A stretch of DNA of 64,000 nt from Rheum nobile (taxonomy: Eukaryota; Streptophyta; Magnoliopsida; Caryophyllales; Polygonaceae): contig WOAB01000041.1 in assembly GCA_027886185.1 (NCBI GenBank), forward strand, positions 3,906,001-3,970,000, in the 5' to 3' direction. Made by a program: the position numbers and the translations under genes. Positions 53,931 through 64,000 of this stretch are shown here, piece after piece. Every line of letters starts with the position of its first letter. Position 1 is the first letter of the stretch. Below the pieces are notes generated by a model. The model was not told the DNA's origin. It was given only the letters and a program-made list of their open reading frames with translations, and did no database searches.

Positions 53931-54365
53931 ACAACGGTAACTTTTTGGGCGCATCCAGGTTGCGCCCAAGAAATTACCGCATTACAACGGTAACTTTTTG
54001 AGCGCAACCTCGATGCGCCCAAAAACTTGTAATTTTTTTATCATATTTTTTGGCGGAACCACGTTGCGTCCAAAATACATTAATTAAATTATATTTATAA
54101 TATTTTTTCAATAAACCCAAAAAAAATCGATTTTTTTAAAAAAATATATATTTCAGATTTTTTAAAAAAAAAATATTTCTATATATAAAAAAAAATTATC
54201 ATCGAACCAACCGGTCGATTCTTAAAAATATATTTCAAATTTGGAAAAAATCAAACCGGCTCTTGGGCGCAACCAGGTTGCGCCCAAGATTAAAACTTTT
54301 TTTTTAAAAAAAATATCAGATTTTCGGTGCAACCAATTTGCGCCCAAAACCGGGTGCGCCGCAAG
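53931..54365. repeat. Right-hand palindrome block
   Basis: Repeats of the same modules as 48811-50354: ACAACGGTAACTT with inverted partners, and GGGCGCAAC/GTTGCGCCC dyads at 53944-53970, 53997-54022, about 54049-54075 (decayed), 54262-54288 (perfect, CTTGGGCGCAACC-A plus its mirror) and about 54323-54350. Together with the left block it brackets the transposase gene, as long terminal regions of a Mutator-like element would. Confidence 0.7.
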
Positions 54366-56377
54366 AAAAAACGGGTGCGAAAAAGAATCCCCTATATTTA
54401 TGAAAGAAAATTTAAGTATACGAATAAACGTCACATGAATACAAACTAATGACTACGTGATTATAAAAGATAAGATATACAGGAAATGAGAATATATTGA
54501 CATGTAGTTATATTATATTTTTTTCCTATTTATATAGAAAGTGATTGAATTTATATATGTAAACATTATAGACAAAAATTCACTCTAAATATATGTAAAA
54601 GTTACGATTGTACATGTTACTTAACCAATTCTCAAGAACATTTTATTTTTGTATATTTAGAGTGAAATAGTATCCGAAATTGAAGTTATGAATCGAAATA
54701 TACTATTTTTTTCTTCAATTTAATAGGTTAGTACAATGTTATTTGTCAATCTTCCAATAATATGTTAGTGATGATATGTTTAGATCTATATTCTTATTAA
54801 AACTTCTTAAGTTTGTTGATAGAATATTACTTTTGTTAGTTTTTTTTATACATTTTGTAATGTTCAATTCAGGTTTTAGACATTGAAACGATATTACTGA
54901 AAATTAAATCATATTAGTTTACTCATTGTTTATTTATTATATATATATATGTTGGGCACTTATATTTATTCGTAATTATTAATATACTAAATTAACTCAA
55001 TTGGAGAATCAAATAAAACCCAATTGAATTATATTTTAAATAGTATATTGATATTTTCATACATATTTTTTATTGATCATCAATTATTTCAAGTTCATAA
55101 ATAATTTGTATTTAAATCTTGAAAATGTGAAATCTATCAAGTGAAGATTTTATGGATATATATAGATATATAGATTGATGGTTAAATTTATTTACAATGT
55201 TATTTGTCACTTTAAAGTTTGGTTGATAAACGGTTTTTATTTAAAGTGAAATAAAAAATTAAAAAAAAAAAAACGAATGAGAAAATGACATGTAGATATG
55301 GTGGGCCCATAAGCGTTCTAAGAGTTCAAAATGAGAGAGTTTTAATATATATATATAATAGATCGATCCTTATATAGTCATATATAGGCCTTTTTGTAAC
55401 TATCATCAAGAGATTGCTTGATTATTGTTTCCCTATAAGTTATAATTTACTTCAACTTAAAGCATATGTTCGATCATACTAGTTGTCGGCCCCGTGCTTT
55501 TTGTAGTTTAATGGAAATCTTAAAAATGTATTCAAAACTAAATGGGTTTAACGAAATTCCAAAAGATTTAGTATCTTTTAGAACCGATTTGTTAAATTTA
55601 TTGCAAAGCAACTATACGGATCTATAAATCGTAACTACATGTTTTTTTTACTTCACCTTGTTAAGATGGTTATACCAATATTCATCTATTTGGACATCGT
55701 ATGGGTATTTCTTCGCACATTACGTATGATTTTGATTGTATAAAAGTTTTGATAAAAATAACTAATTTGTCTTTTTTAATCCGTATATCATGACCTTTTT
55801 AGATACTTAGATGGAAAAATATATAATACAAAAATAATTGAGCAAAAAAAGAGCCAATATGAAAACTTTATGCAAATGATAAAAAATTGAAAAGAGAAAA
55901 GTCAATTATAATTTTTTATTGCACCTCGAAATTCTATTTCTTCATACTATTGTGAATTTTAGATAAATATGGAATTTATTCTTATCAGTTCCGTATTAAA
56001 TATTTGTATGAATTATTTTATAGATAATTATAGTTTATTTGTTTTGAACTTTTCTGCATTTAATTTTTTTATAATACTATTCTTTTTAGTGATATCTTCA
56101 TTGGTTGATTTTAACTTTAATATAATATGAGAAAGTTATTACTCATTTGGATATGTCATAGACTCATAGTTCTACTTTAATTTCATATATTCGATATTAT
56201 TAGTATGTATTATATATATTATTCTAATAGATAAACACGTGACTCTAAAAGTATCAAAATCAAATTAATAATTTTTCTTAGTTTGTATTTTTATATTACA
56301 ACACGAAAATCCAATCATTAATTAAATAAATTATGAGTGATTTTTTTATTAAAAACATAAGAATATGATGACTCTCA
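54366..56377. other. AT-rich intergenic DNA
   Basis: No ORF with recognisable content, no repeat pair. A short ACTAGTTGTCGGCCCCGTGC at about 55478-55497 resembles a transposon end but has no partner. Confidence 0.6.
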
Positions 56378-56385
56378 CCTTTGTG

Positions 56386-56747
56386 TAGGGTTGAGCACCG
56401 GTCCAAACCCGGACCGGAACCTCAAAAATGATGGACCGGAACCCGGACCAGAAATATCCGGTCTGGACCGGTCCTATTTGACCGGTTTATATTTTTGCTA
56501 AATTTAAATATAATTTATTCAAATTTAAACATGAAAAAAAACCTCAAATCTAAATATAATTTACTCTTAAATATAATTTACCCTAAACCTCAAATGTAAA
56601 AAAACCTCAAACCGGTTAAAATTTTACGATTTTTAAAAACACCGGACCGTACCTGAAAATCCGAAAATCTCTGGACCGGAGACCGGACCGGTTAGAACCG
56701 GTCCGGTCCAGTCCGGTCCAAATTTCCGGGCCGACCCGGATGAGCTA
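56386..56747. mobile_element. MITE with 8-bp target duplication (hAT-like)
   Basis: Begins TAGGGTTGAGCACCGG and ends GGATGAGCTA, imperfect inverted ends, with CCTTTGTG on both sides (56378-56385, 56748-56755). Inside, the motif GGACCGG/CCGGTCC recurs many times near both ends, leaving an AT-rich middle. 8-bp duplications and sub-terminal repeats point to hAT. No coding capacity. Confidence 0.75.
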
Positions 56748-56907
56748 CCTTTGTGAGAGTATTTGGGTGAAACATATCCAACTTTCTATCGATATCATAC
56801 TTGTTATCAAATGCGTAAATTATTGTTATTGGTAGATAGCTGCGAAACTTGGTGTCTTGTAATTGAATATTAGTACATTAGGTATACCTTTGATGTGTTT
56901 CAAGTAA

Positions 56908-57301
56908 ACCTGTCAAAAACCGACCCAATCCGAAAACCCGACCCGACCCGAAAGGACCCGAACGTCACTGGGTCAAGAAGGACCCGAACCCGAAGGACCC
57001 GAACCCAAACCCGACCCGACCCGAACGCAAATCCGAGCTCGCGGGTCCCCTTTATTTTGTATATTTTATTTCATTTATATTAAATATTTTAATATACTTT
57101 ATTAAAATAATAATATAATATTAGTTATATTATTATAATTATTTTATTAAAGTTAAAAATCATAATAATAATCATAAAAAAAGGGCATGTTCGACCCGCT
57201 GGGTCAACCCGGACCCAACCCGAAAATTTTATCAACCCGAACCCGATTTGACCCGAACCCGACATGACCCGAACCCGACCCGTCCAACCCAGTTGACAGG
57301 T
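56908..57301. mobile_element. MITE-like element with ACCTGTCAA ends
   Basis: Starts ACCTGTCAA and ends TTGACAGGT, a 9-bp inverted repeat; both sides inside carry many GACCCGAACCC type repeats, with an AT-rich middle. No clear target duplication was found, so the superfamily is open. The ORF across the left repeats is not a gene. Confidence 0.65.
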
Positions 57302-58749
57302 ATGGTTTCAGGCATGGTGGAGAGTAAATAAGTAAGTAGCACATAGAAAAAAATGACGATACATGGAATGTCAATATTTCTTAGAGATTTGAAATCTTGA
57401 TATTGCTCATTCTGAAATATATATATTTGTTAATTATACTTATTATATAGATTTGATGTGTATTCGATATATTGTCGACACACACCAAACACTTTTAATA
57501 TTTGAAAAGTATTAATACATCACTTCCTACCACCGCTCACTTTAAAATACAATAGTAAATATAATTGGCAATTGACAATATATGAACAAAAGGATGAATA
57601 CACGTAAAACTATTTAAGACACCATACTTTTGGAATTTCTTATTATCATTGTCGTAATTTTCCATCTGTAATGATTTATCTAAATTATATTGTATGAATT
57701 ACATACATACCTTATCTAATCTCAAATCATCTAGCATGCATGCAACATTCCGTTTAGATAGCTATGCTTGAACATACTTGAATTAGGAATTGTCATATGG
57801 CCTTTTGATAATTGTGAGAGCTATATATAGTGCATCTCGGTTCTTAATATAAGAAAGTTACATGTCATTACAATTAAAAATCTTCCAAGTTAATGCTATA
57901 GGCGTTTTTTCCAGTAAAATCCATTTCATTTCATATCCAGGCCATTAGTTGCGTACTTAACTCATACGAAATACTAAATTATTATGCCATAATTTCACGC
58001 GTTACTTTTGGTGTATGACCATTGGCCATCTAATCGGTTTGATGCCCTTATATTGAGTGTCATAATTATAAGCTTTATTTTTTGGTAGTCTTCGCAGGTT
58101 TCTTAATTAGATTAAATACGTACCATAATCACAATAATGTTTGTAATAATATGTAGTACAGAGTCTGTGAGGATATAAGTTTTTATTTCCTTCATTGTTC
58201 AATAACTAATAACTAATTAGAATACTCAGTAATTTATGTCCTTTAAACAAATGGGTTAAATAGGTGAAGTTTTGACCGTCCAATTTATAAACATCAATTA
58301 TAGTATGCAGAGTATACAAAAATGTAATATAGAATTTACATATTAAATACCAAATAGAATTATCATTAGTGTTTGGATTTAATTAGATGACATATTTGTC
58401 CAAAGAAAATATTTTCTTAACTCTTAATTTTACTAAATCTTAATAAATTTATTTTTTACATTATTACATTGTTGTTATTATTATTATAGATTAATAATAA
58501 TTTGTAGTAAATTTCTAATATATAAAAGTATCTGCCAATTTTCTCTTATAAAAATTGAATATAAATTAAATTAAATTATATAAAACTTGTTGATAGAAGT
58601 GATAGCTAGTTTAATATGTTTATGGATTTATAGATAGGTTGATTATTATGAGATGAGTTGCATGATCAAATTTATGGCATTAGTAGATATAAAAGATTTT
58701 GAGTGAAAAAAATAAAAATTGTATTAAAATGTATGGCATTGAAGCCACT
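57302..58749. other. AT-rich intergenic DNA
   Basis: Nothing beyond simple AT-rich sequence was seen on either strand. Confidence 0.6.
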
Positions 58750-59520
58750 CATTTATTGCTTCAAAAGCCAACTTTTATATATACGAGTCTGAATGTATAG
58801 ATTGTAAGTGCTAGACTAAAATAAAGACATTTGATTTCTTTAATGCATGGATCTCCACCTAATGTATATATGCGACATTAATATATTTGGCCCCTTAATG
58901 TTATCTGGATCCGAATGCATTGATTGAAATTTGATTTTGTGTTGTATTATATGGCCTAATTGACATAAGGAATTGAAGTAAAGCAATTAATGGGGGGGGG
59001 GGGGGGGGGGGGTATATATAATATCAAATTAGAATATTAAAAAATATAAATTTGGTCAAAGTTTATTTTATGACAAAACTTAAATAAAATAAAGATGATA
59101 ATATATGATAATTTCTTAAATTATATGAAAATAGCATTTTTTTCATTTATTGCTTCAAAAGCCAACTTTTATGTATACGAGTCTGAATGCATAGATTGTA
59201 AGTGCTAGACTAAAATGACGACATTTGATTTATCTATAAATCTCTACCTAATGTATATGCGACGTTAATATAATTGACGCGTTAATGTTATCTGGATTTG
59301 AATGCATTGACTGAAATTTGATTTTTTGTTGTATTATATGGCCTAATTGATATAAGGAATTGAAGTAAAGTAATTAATGGGGAAAATATTTATAATATCA
59401 AATTAGAATATTAATATATATAAATTTGGCCAAAGTTTATTTTATGACAAATAAATAAATAAAATAAAGATGATAATATATGAAAATTTCTTAAATTATA
59501 TGAATATAGCATTTTTTATA
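58750..59520 (+). repeat. Tandem duplication, about 394-bp period, with poly-G
   Basis: Copy 1 (58750-59143) and copy 2 (59144-59520) align along their whole length (CATTTATTGCTTCAAAAGCC at both starts; GGCCTAATTGA..AAGGAATTGAAGTAAAG near the ends) with many substitutions. Copy 1 has G21 at 58992-59012 where copy 2 has GGGG, so the G run expanded after duplication or is an assembly error. Confidence 0.85.
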
Positions 59521-59718
59521 TAAATATTTATTAATAAAAATATTACTTTGTATTTTAGATTAATTTACAAAATTGTAATGTATGTGGGTTGTGAATTTAA
59601 TGCCTTTTAATTTATTGAAATGTAAATATATTTGTGTCGTGTTGGTGTAGGAAAAAAAGTAAAATTACAATCATTAATTGGGGGCAATTAATATGCAAAA
59701 TGCTAACTTTTTATTATA

Positions 59719-59749
59719 CTAGTAGGGTTCGCGTGCGCTTGCGCACGCG
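59719..59749 (-). mobile_element. Possible Helitron 3' end
   Basis: On the minus strand a hairpin (stem CGCGTGCGC with its mirror, 2-nt loop, 59749-59730) is followed after seven bases by CTAG (59722-59719) and then T. Hairpin, short gap and CTRR before T are the Helitron 3' signature. The 5' end (TC after A) was not found, so extent is unknown; the element would lie to the right. Confidence 0.4.
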
Positions 59750-60260
59750 AGAATTGATGCAATTATTTTATAAGAATAATAATGAAGTAGATGTAATAAT
59801 CAAGCACATCATCTAACATCGCATTGAGTAGTATATGATTAAAGATAAAAACATGGGTTGTTTAATGAAACACTTGAACAATGTTAAAAATGTCACTAAC
59901 AAACATTCAAACCAAATGTATTACCAAATGTCACTAACAAACATAAGTTAACATAGGATTATCATATAAAAAATAATGTGTTGATATATTGTTTAAATGA
60001 AATTATTTATTCGTTTTGTAAGTATTGACGTTGCATGACATGGATAACATGATAATTTACTAAAAAACAAAAAAGACTTGATTAAATATATCCAAAACAA
60101 GTGGGTCACAACCGCTAGGCATTCATTGTTTGTCCATAAAACAAAAACAATATTACAACTACAGTCATAAAATCGATAGACATCAAACTGTCATTACATA
60201 ACCTAATTCATCAATAACAACCATAAAACAAAGTAAACTCCCCAAATATCCTTATAAACT
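59750..60260. other. AT-rich DNA without recognised features
   Basis: No convincing ORF or repeat. It may be inside the possible Helitron that ends at 59719. Confidence 0.5.
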
Positions 60261-60812
60261 TCACTGACGGCAGGCAAACTCCAATGATGACTTTAGCAGC
60301 ATTGCAATGTTAATGATTGCGTCCAACGATTGGTCATTATACATCCATTCCCTTTGGATCTGCAAAATGTGTAAGTTATTGTTAAATATAAGACTACATT
60401 ATGTATACGACAATACAAGCCTTACATCTACTTGGTGAAGTTGCATATCCCAGGTCCTATAATCAATCAAGTTGTCGGGAGTGCGTTCCTTCAATGAACG
60501 CAGTCGGTCGATGAGTTCGCGTTGTTTGTCCCTATACTTATAGTAATCGCGCTCACAGTTCTTGATAGACTGCATGTAAGTGGACCACCTATCAGTATCC
60601 ATTCTTTTCCCTAAAGTGTACACAAAAATATAACCAAAATCGGACCACAAGAACCACAAATCATTTTTATAGATATATTTGACAAGGTTAATAAATAAAG
60701 GTGTTTCATTACTACCATGATCCTGATTCATGCCTTGTGTAGTTTGGAGCATATCCCAGAGCTCGGCAAATGCGAGGATTGTGGGTCTGGACTCATCATT
60801 GTTGTCATCCAT
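60261..60812 (-). CDS. Hypothetical two-exon gene
   Basis: Exon 1 60426-60812 from ATG 60812 (MDDNNDESRPTILAF), donor GTAAGG; exon 2 60261-60359 after TTTTGCAG, ending TGA. The join keeps the frame and gives about 162 residues. Features: acidic N-terminus, an aromatic stretch (NDLWFLWSDFGYIFVY), a K/R/Y/E-rich helix (NCERDYYKYRDKQRELIDRL), and a hydrophobic C-terminus (LDAIINIAMLLKSSLEFACR). No family recognised. Two consistent splice sites and no stops make it a better candidate than other ORFs here; it could be cargo of a DNA transposon. Confidence 0.5.
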
Positions 60813-61998
60813 TTGGTATCAACCAACATCATATCATGATCAACTCACAATCCAAAAGTCATTGAGTAAATTTGGCAGTCTATAAAATGATTACGAACTT
60901 TAAAATAATGATATGTACACAATTACACATGTTTAAGTAATTGGAGATCTAATTTATCATCAATCCCTAAGTTACACCATTATTGAATTTAATTTTGTGT
61001 TGTGCAATCAAAATTCAATTGTTTTGATGGTGAGAGAACTGTGAATGAATTGTGCAATAAAACATGAAAATACTATATTACCTAGAAAAGAAGAAGAATG
61101 TTGCAATATGTGTATAATCCATTGTTAGACAATGCACCCAAAAAAACATATAGAGACAAATTCAATTGCCACTTCTGTGACAACAACTACTTAAGTGGTT
61201 ATAGTACTATTCAGTTAATGTAGTCTATCTACAAAAGCGGACTTCATTCTCCATAGTTAACAATCTCAAGAAGACAACCGATGATGGATACAAATGTCAG
61301 GGAAACAAAAAGAAAAAAGAAATGGAAAGGCAGTTGTTGCCAATATGCTATAAAAACAAAATTGAGACGTGGGGGATGATTTAGAAACTATCCTTAGGGA
61401 ACACTTATGATGATTTAGAAACTATCCTTGTTGTCGTTTTCTTCTTTTGGAAAAAAAAAATTGTCGTGTGAAATTTAGCCTATTCCATATATAGTAGTAA
61501 TAGAAGGAGGATGGTGGTTTAAAAGGTGGTTAACAATGTAACCAACCAGTAGTGGTTGAACGGTTTACACTGCAATTTTGTCTTCTTTAACCATAAAGGC
61601 CCTAACTCTTATCAGGCTTCTCTAGGCCCATCGTCTCCATCATACCCGATGAGACTTTACAAACATATAGCGACTATCACATAACTTTTCCCCACAGAGA
61701 GCTTAACACTCAATTTCAATCAAGACAAATTGAACTTCATGAATTTAATCTAGGTCTTGCAAGCCTCCTATTCTAACATCTAATTCAAGAAAGCCTTATT
61801 ATTACTTACAAGGACACAAATTGACCAATAAATTGTTTTCAACTATCTACTTCTTCGCAGAAAAGAAAAACGAACGTGTTTATATGGACGTACAACTCAT
61901 ATTTCAGTAGCAAGTACATGTTCTTCATAAAGACATTCTTCTATAACCTATAATATTGACTTGCACCAGCAATAATATTAAATCAAAAATATGAAATA
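60813..61998. other. Intergenic DNA without recognised features
   Basis: AT-rich; short homopolymers only. Could hold introns or promoter of the neighbouring minus-strand genes, but no signal decides this. Confidence 0.5.
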
Positions 61999-62246
61999 TT
62001 ACCTCTCAGACTTCCAGTGCAAGCACAAGGGACCTTAAATTTCTGAGCGAGGTCTTGCTCTTGGAAAATTTGACACTCCACTGTCTGGATCAATAGCCCG
62101 TCTTCACCCAAAACTTGACTCTCCTTCTCATTCAATCGATCTAGGACAACGATTAGGGTTTTCAGTTGTGAAAGAGTAAGGTTTACAAGGGAGGTATCCA
62201 TCGGCGGTTTGATGGAATTCTCTGACCTTTGGATTTCCAGAATCAA
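61999..62246 (-). CDS. Possible first exon of an unknown gene
   Basis: ATG at 62246 (or the internal MDTSLVNLTLSQLKTLIVVL at about 62201). It reads a leucine-rich helix, then GEDGLLIQTVECQIFQEQ and CACTGSL, followed by AGAG|GTAATATT, a usable splice donor. No continuation exon was identified. Codon pattern looks plausible but the family is unknown; may be a chance ORF. Confidence 0.3.
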
Positions 62247-64000
62247 ATTTTATGATTTACAAAGTTTCTAGCTAGGTCTGCGCATTTTTTACAGGTAGAC
62301 GAAGAGATGGAGGCGCATAGCGTGTACAACTCGGTGACCAGATAGACAAAAACATATGATGTACACATTTAAAATGATTTAATTAAAACATAGGTTGTTT
62401 TGGGCGTAATATTTTTAGAAATCACAATAATTATTTTTTCTTGTACGTTACATATTTTTTGGGAAATGCATAACATCCATATTATTGACGATCTTTCCAC
62501 ATAGTACCAATACGTGAACCTTTAATTATATAAAAAAAATTAAGCCATTTATCATATGTGCATAGTACAATCTAATGATCTCATTTAAGACAAAATAAAA
62601 TTAGGACTTAGTAAAAGAGTGCTTTACTTTAGAGGATGTCATTGGTTTCAATACATTATAAAATGGCCTCGCGCTGTTAAGGAAACATGATTTGTTTGAG
62701 CCCTGAAATTATCTTCGAAACGGTTCTGGTCTATACGAATTTCCAAACGAGTTCTCATGCTTCAAAATGCACAACAATATATTAATCAAGAACGTAATTC
62801 AATTCGACAAATTGTGTTGATTGGATGTTCGATTTAGGACTTATAAACGATGGCATGACATGCTTGATCTATTCTTGTTTGTCACCGCAAACTCTGCAGA
62901 TAATACCAATCTCCTCATCTAAAATCAAATAATTCTCCCCTTGGTTGCAAAGTTTTTGTTTGAATTACCTATCCTACCTTATCGTGATATATGGCTATGC
63001 ATGGCCCAATGTCGGATCCAACTCCCCACCATCGTCAGATCCAAGACCATACAAGTAGGAATGGTACCTCATTTTGAACTACTCCAAGCGGTGCGGATTG
63101 GTGGGATAATATCATTTTGCTCCAAGATCTGTAAGTTCTTGTGCACATGTTACCTCTTCCCAATTCGTACACCAAATCGGATAGATATTCTAGACATGGC
63201 TTGATTCCTTGTTGCTTATGTTCTTTGGGTGAAGACTCTTTTTCAGCTACTAAGATCTTCAAACAATGATGAGTGAACACATACTTGATTCCGATATGCC
63301 ACTTCATTTTTTGGTTTGAGTGTAAATCCCTGTTATCACATTCAAAAGTATGCAAGAGAGGTGAAAATACGTTAGTATATGATAACAACTTTGTTAGTGT
63401 TTTGTGATGATATCGTGAACATTATGTATACGATATTTATTTGTAAATCTGTTCTGGTGCAAAGTGTGGTTATAATCTGTTGTTTATATTGGTATTTTAG
63501 GTCATAAAAGCTAAGATTGCGAAAATAAAATGCAAATCTTGTGTAAAGTAACAATTTAATCAATAGTATAAGAAACATGTGAGAATAAATCAAAAGCACA
63601 ATTGCTATATTCCTTACCTGTGAAAACATACAGTACGCCTTCTCTTCTCCTGGGTATATGAAAATGATTTTATGTGAATCATAAGGCGTTTGTGAATCTA
63701 CTCAATAAAGTGTGTATGTCATTACTACCGAGCATATGTACATATAAATAGCCCATTTGAGTTTGTCGTCAGTGAGTCCATTGGGCAAAAAAAAAGGACC
63801 TCACAGATGACGTGGATCAAATAACAATGCTAAGCCTTTTATTTTTTTTGATTTTTTTTGAACCTGCAACTACTTAAAAACTCAGCCCTATCTTTCTATG
63901 TTTAATGTATCTCGATATGGATGATACTATTGCATTTTATATCCAACCAGTACCTCTTTCTATTTTTTAAGTTATTATAATTGATATTTACATATTTTTG
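62247..64000. other. AT-rich DNA at the right window edge
   Basis: Overlapping ORFs on both strands near 62940-63390 show no recognised domain and no supporting splice signals. Nothing else stands out. Confidence 0.45.

Noticed and set aside
55478..55497. Helitron end, ACTAGTTGTCGGCCCCGTGC
   Set aside because: No stable hairpin at the right distance and no partner end; weaker than the site at 59719.
56895..57083. Arg/Thr/Pro-rich ORF
   Set aside because: It reads the GACCCGAACC repeats of the MITE at 56908-57301.
56908..57301. hAT assignment of the second MITE
   Set aside because: Bases outside the 9-bp inverted ends do not form an 8-bp duplication, so the superfamily was left open.
62941..63388. 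Two overlapping ORFs, plus 62941-63204 and minus 63035-63388
   Set aside because: Neither shows a recognisable domain or splice support, and each shadows the other; chance in AT-rich DNA is likely.
1..64000. tRNA, rRNA or functional snRNA genes
   Set aside because: Only tRNA-complementary primer sites and U2 fragments were found; no complete RNA gene was seen.

Overview
The window is plant nuclear DNA, almost certainly from an angiosperm and most likely a eudicot. It holds plant-specific transposon lineages (Athila-like and Tat-like Ty3/Gypsy elements, Tekay-type chromoviruses, an L1-type LINE, a FAR1/Mutator-type transposase gene and a plant mobile domain gene) and split genes with short GT-AG introns. 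There is no bacterial operon, rRNA gene or tRNA gene. No gene here looks like an intact housekeeping gene.

Layout, 1-48 kb: a nest of retroelements whose order can be read from 5-bp target-site duplications (TSDs). The oldest visible layer is a plant mobile domain (PMD) gene (34822-47948). It is cut by element A (minus strand chromovirus, 1-34821, left end outside the window) and by element F (plus strand, 35395-46359, TSD GTGGC). A was invaded by B (Tat-like, 1377-17909, TSD GGTTC) and by E (Athila-like, 25378-33524, TSD CGTTC). B's 5' LTR was invaded by C (same LTR family as E, 1807-8420, TSD CTTAT), and C's 5' LTR by D, a solo LTR (1866-3107, TSD TGCCA). F was invaded by a 5'-truncated LINE (38908-43142) and its 3' half is scrambled, with an inverted piece of pol.

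Layout, 48-64 kb: behind the PMD gene come a small GRF-type zinc-finger gene (minus, broken by a stop), a block of GC-rich palindromes, telomere-like repeats and fragments of U2 snRNA (48.8-50.5 kb), and a multi-exon minus-strand gene joining FAR1, MULE transposase, SWIM-like and OTU protease domains (50.7-53.9 kb). A second palindrome block follows (53.9-54.4 kb). The rest is AT-rich with two MITE-like elements, a tandem duplication, a Helitron-like 3' end and one plausible two-exon gene of unknown function (60.3-60.8 kb).

How the parts relate: C and E are non-autonomous Athila relatives. Both lack reverse transcriptase and integrase but keep LTRs, primer site, 3' hairpins, polypurine tract and a hairpin after the protease remnant, so they presumably depended on an autonomous partner. 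A and F share an extra acidic open reading frame before gag, starting in both with an N-myristoylation-like motif. The most unusual window-wide signal is a GC-rich dyad (core GCGAYCGC) that occurs in pairs about 20 bp apart in A, C, D, E and F but was not noticed in B or the LINE. All coordinates, splice sites and alignments were made by eye; no search was run.
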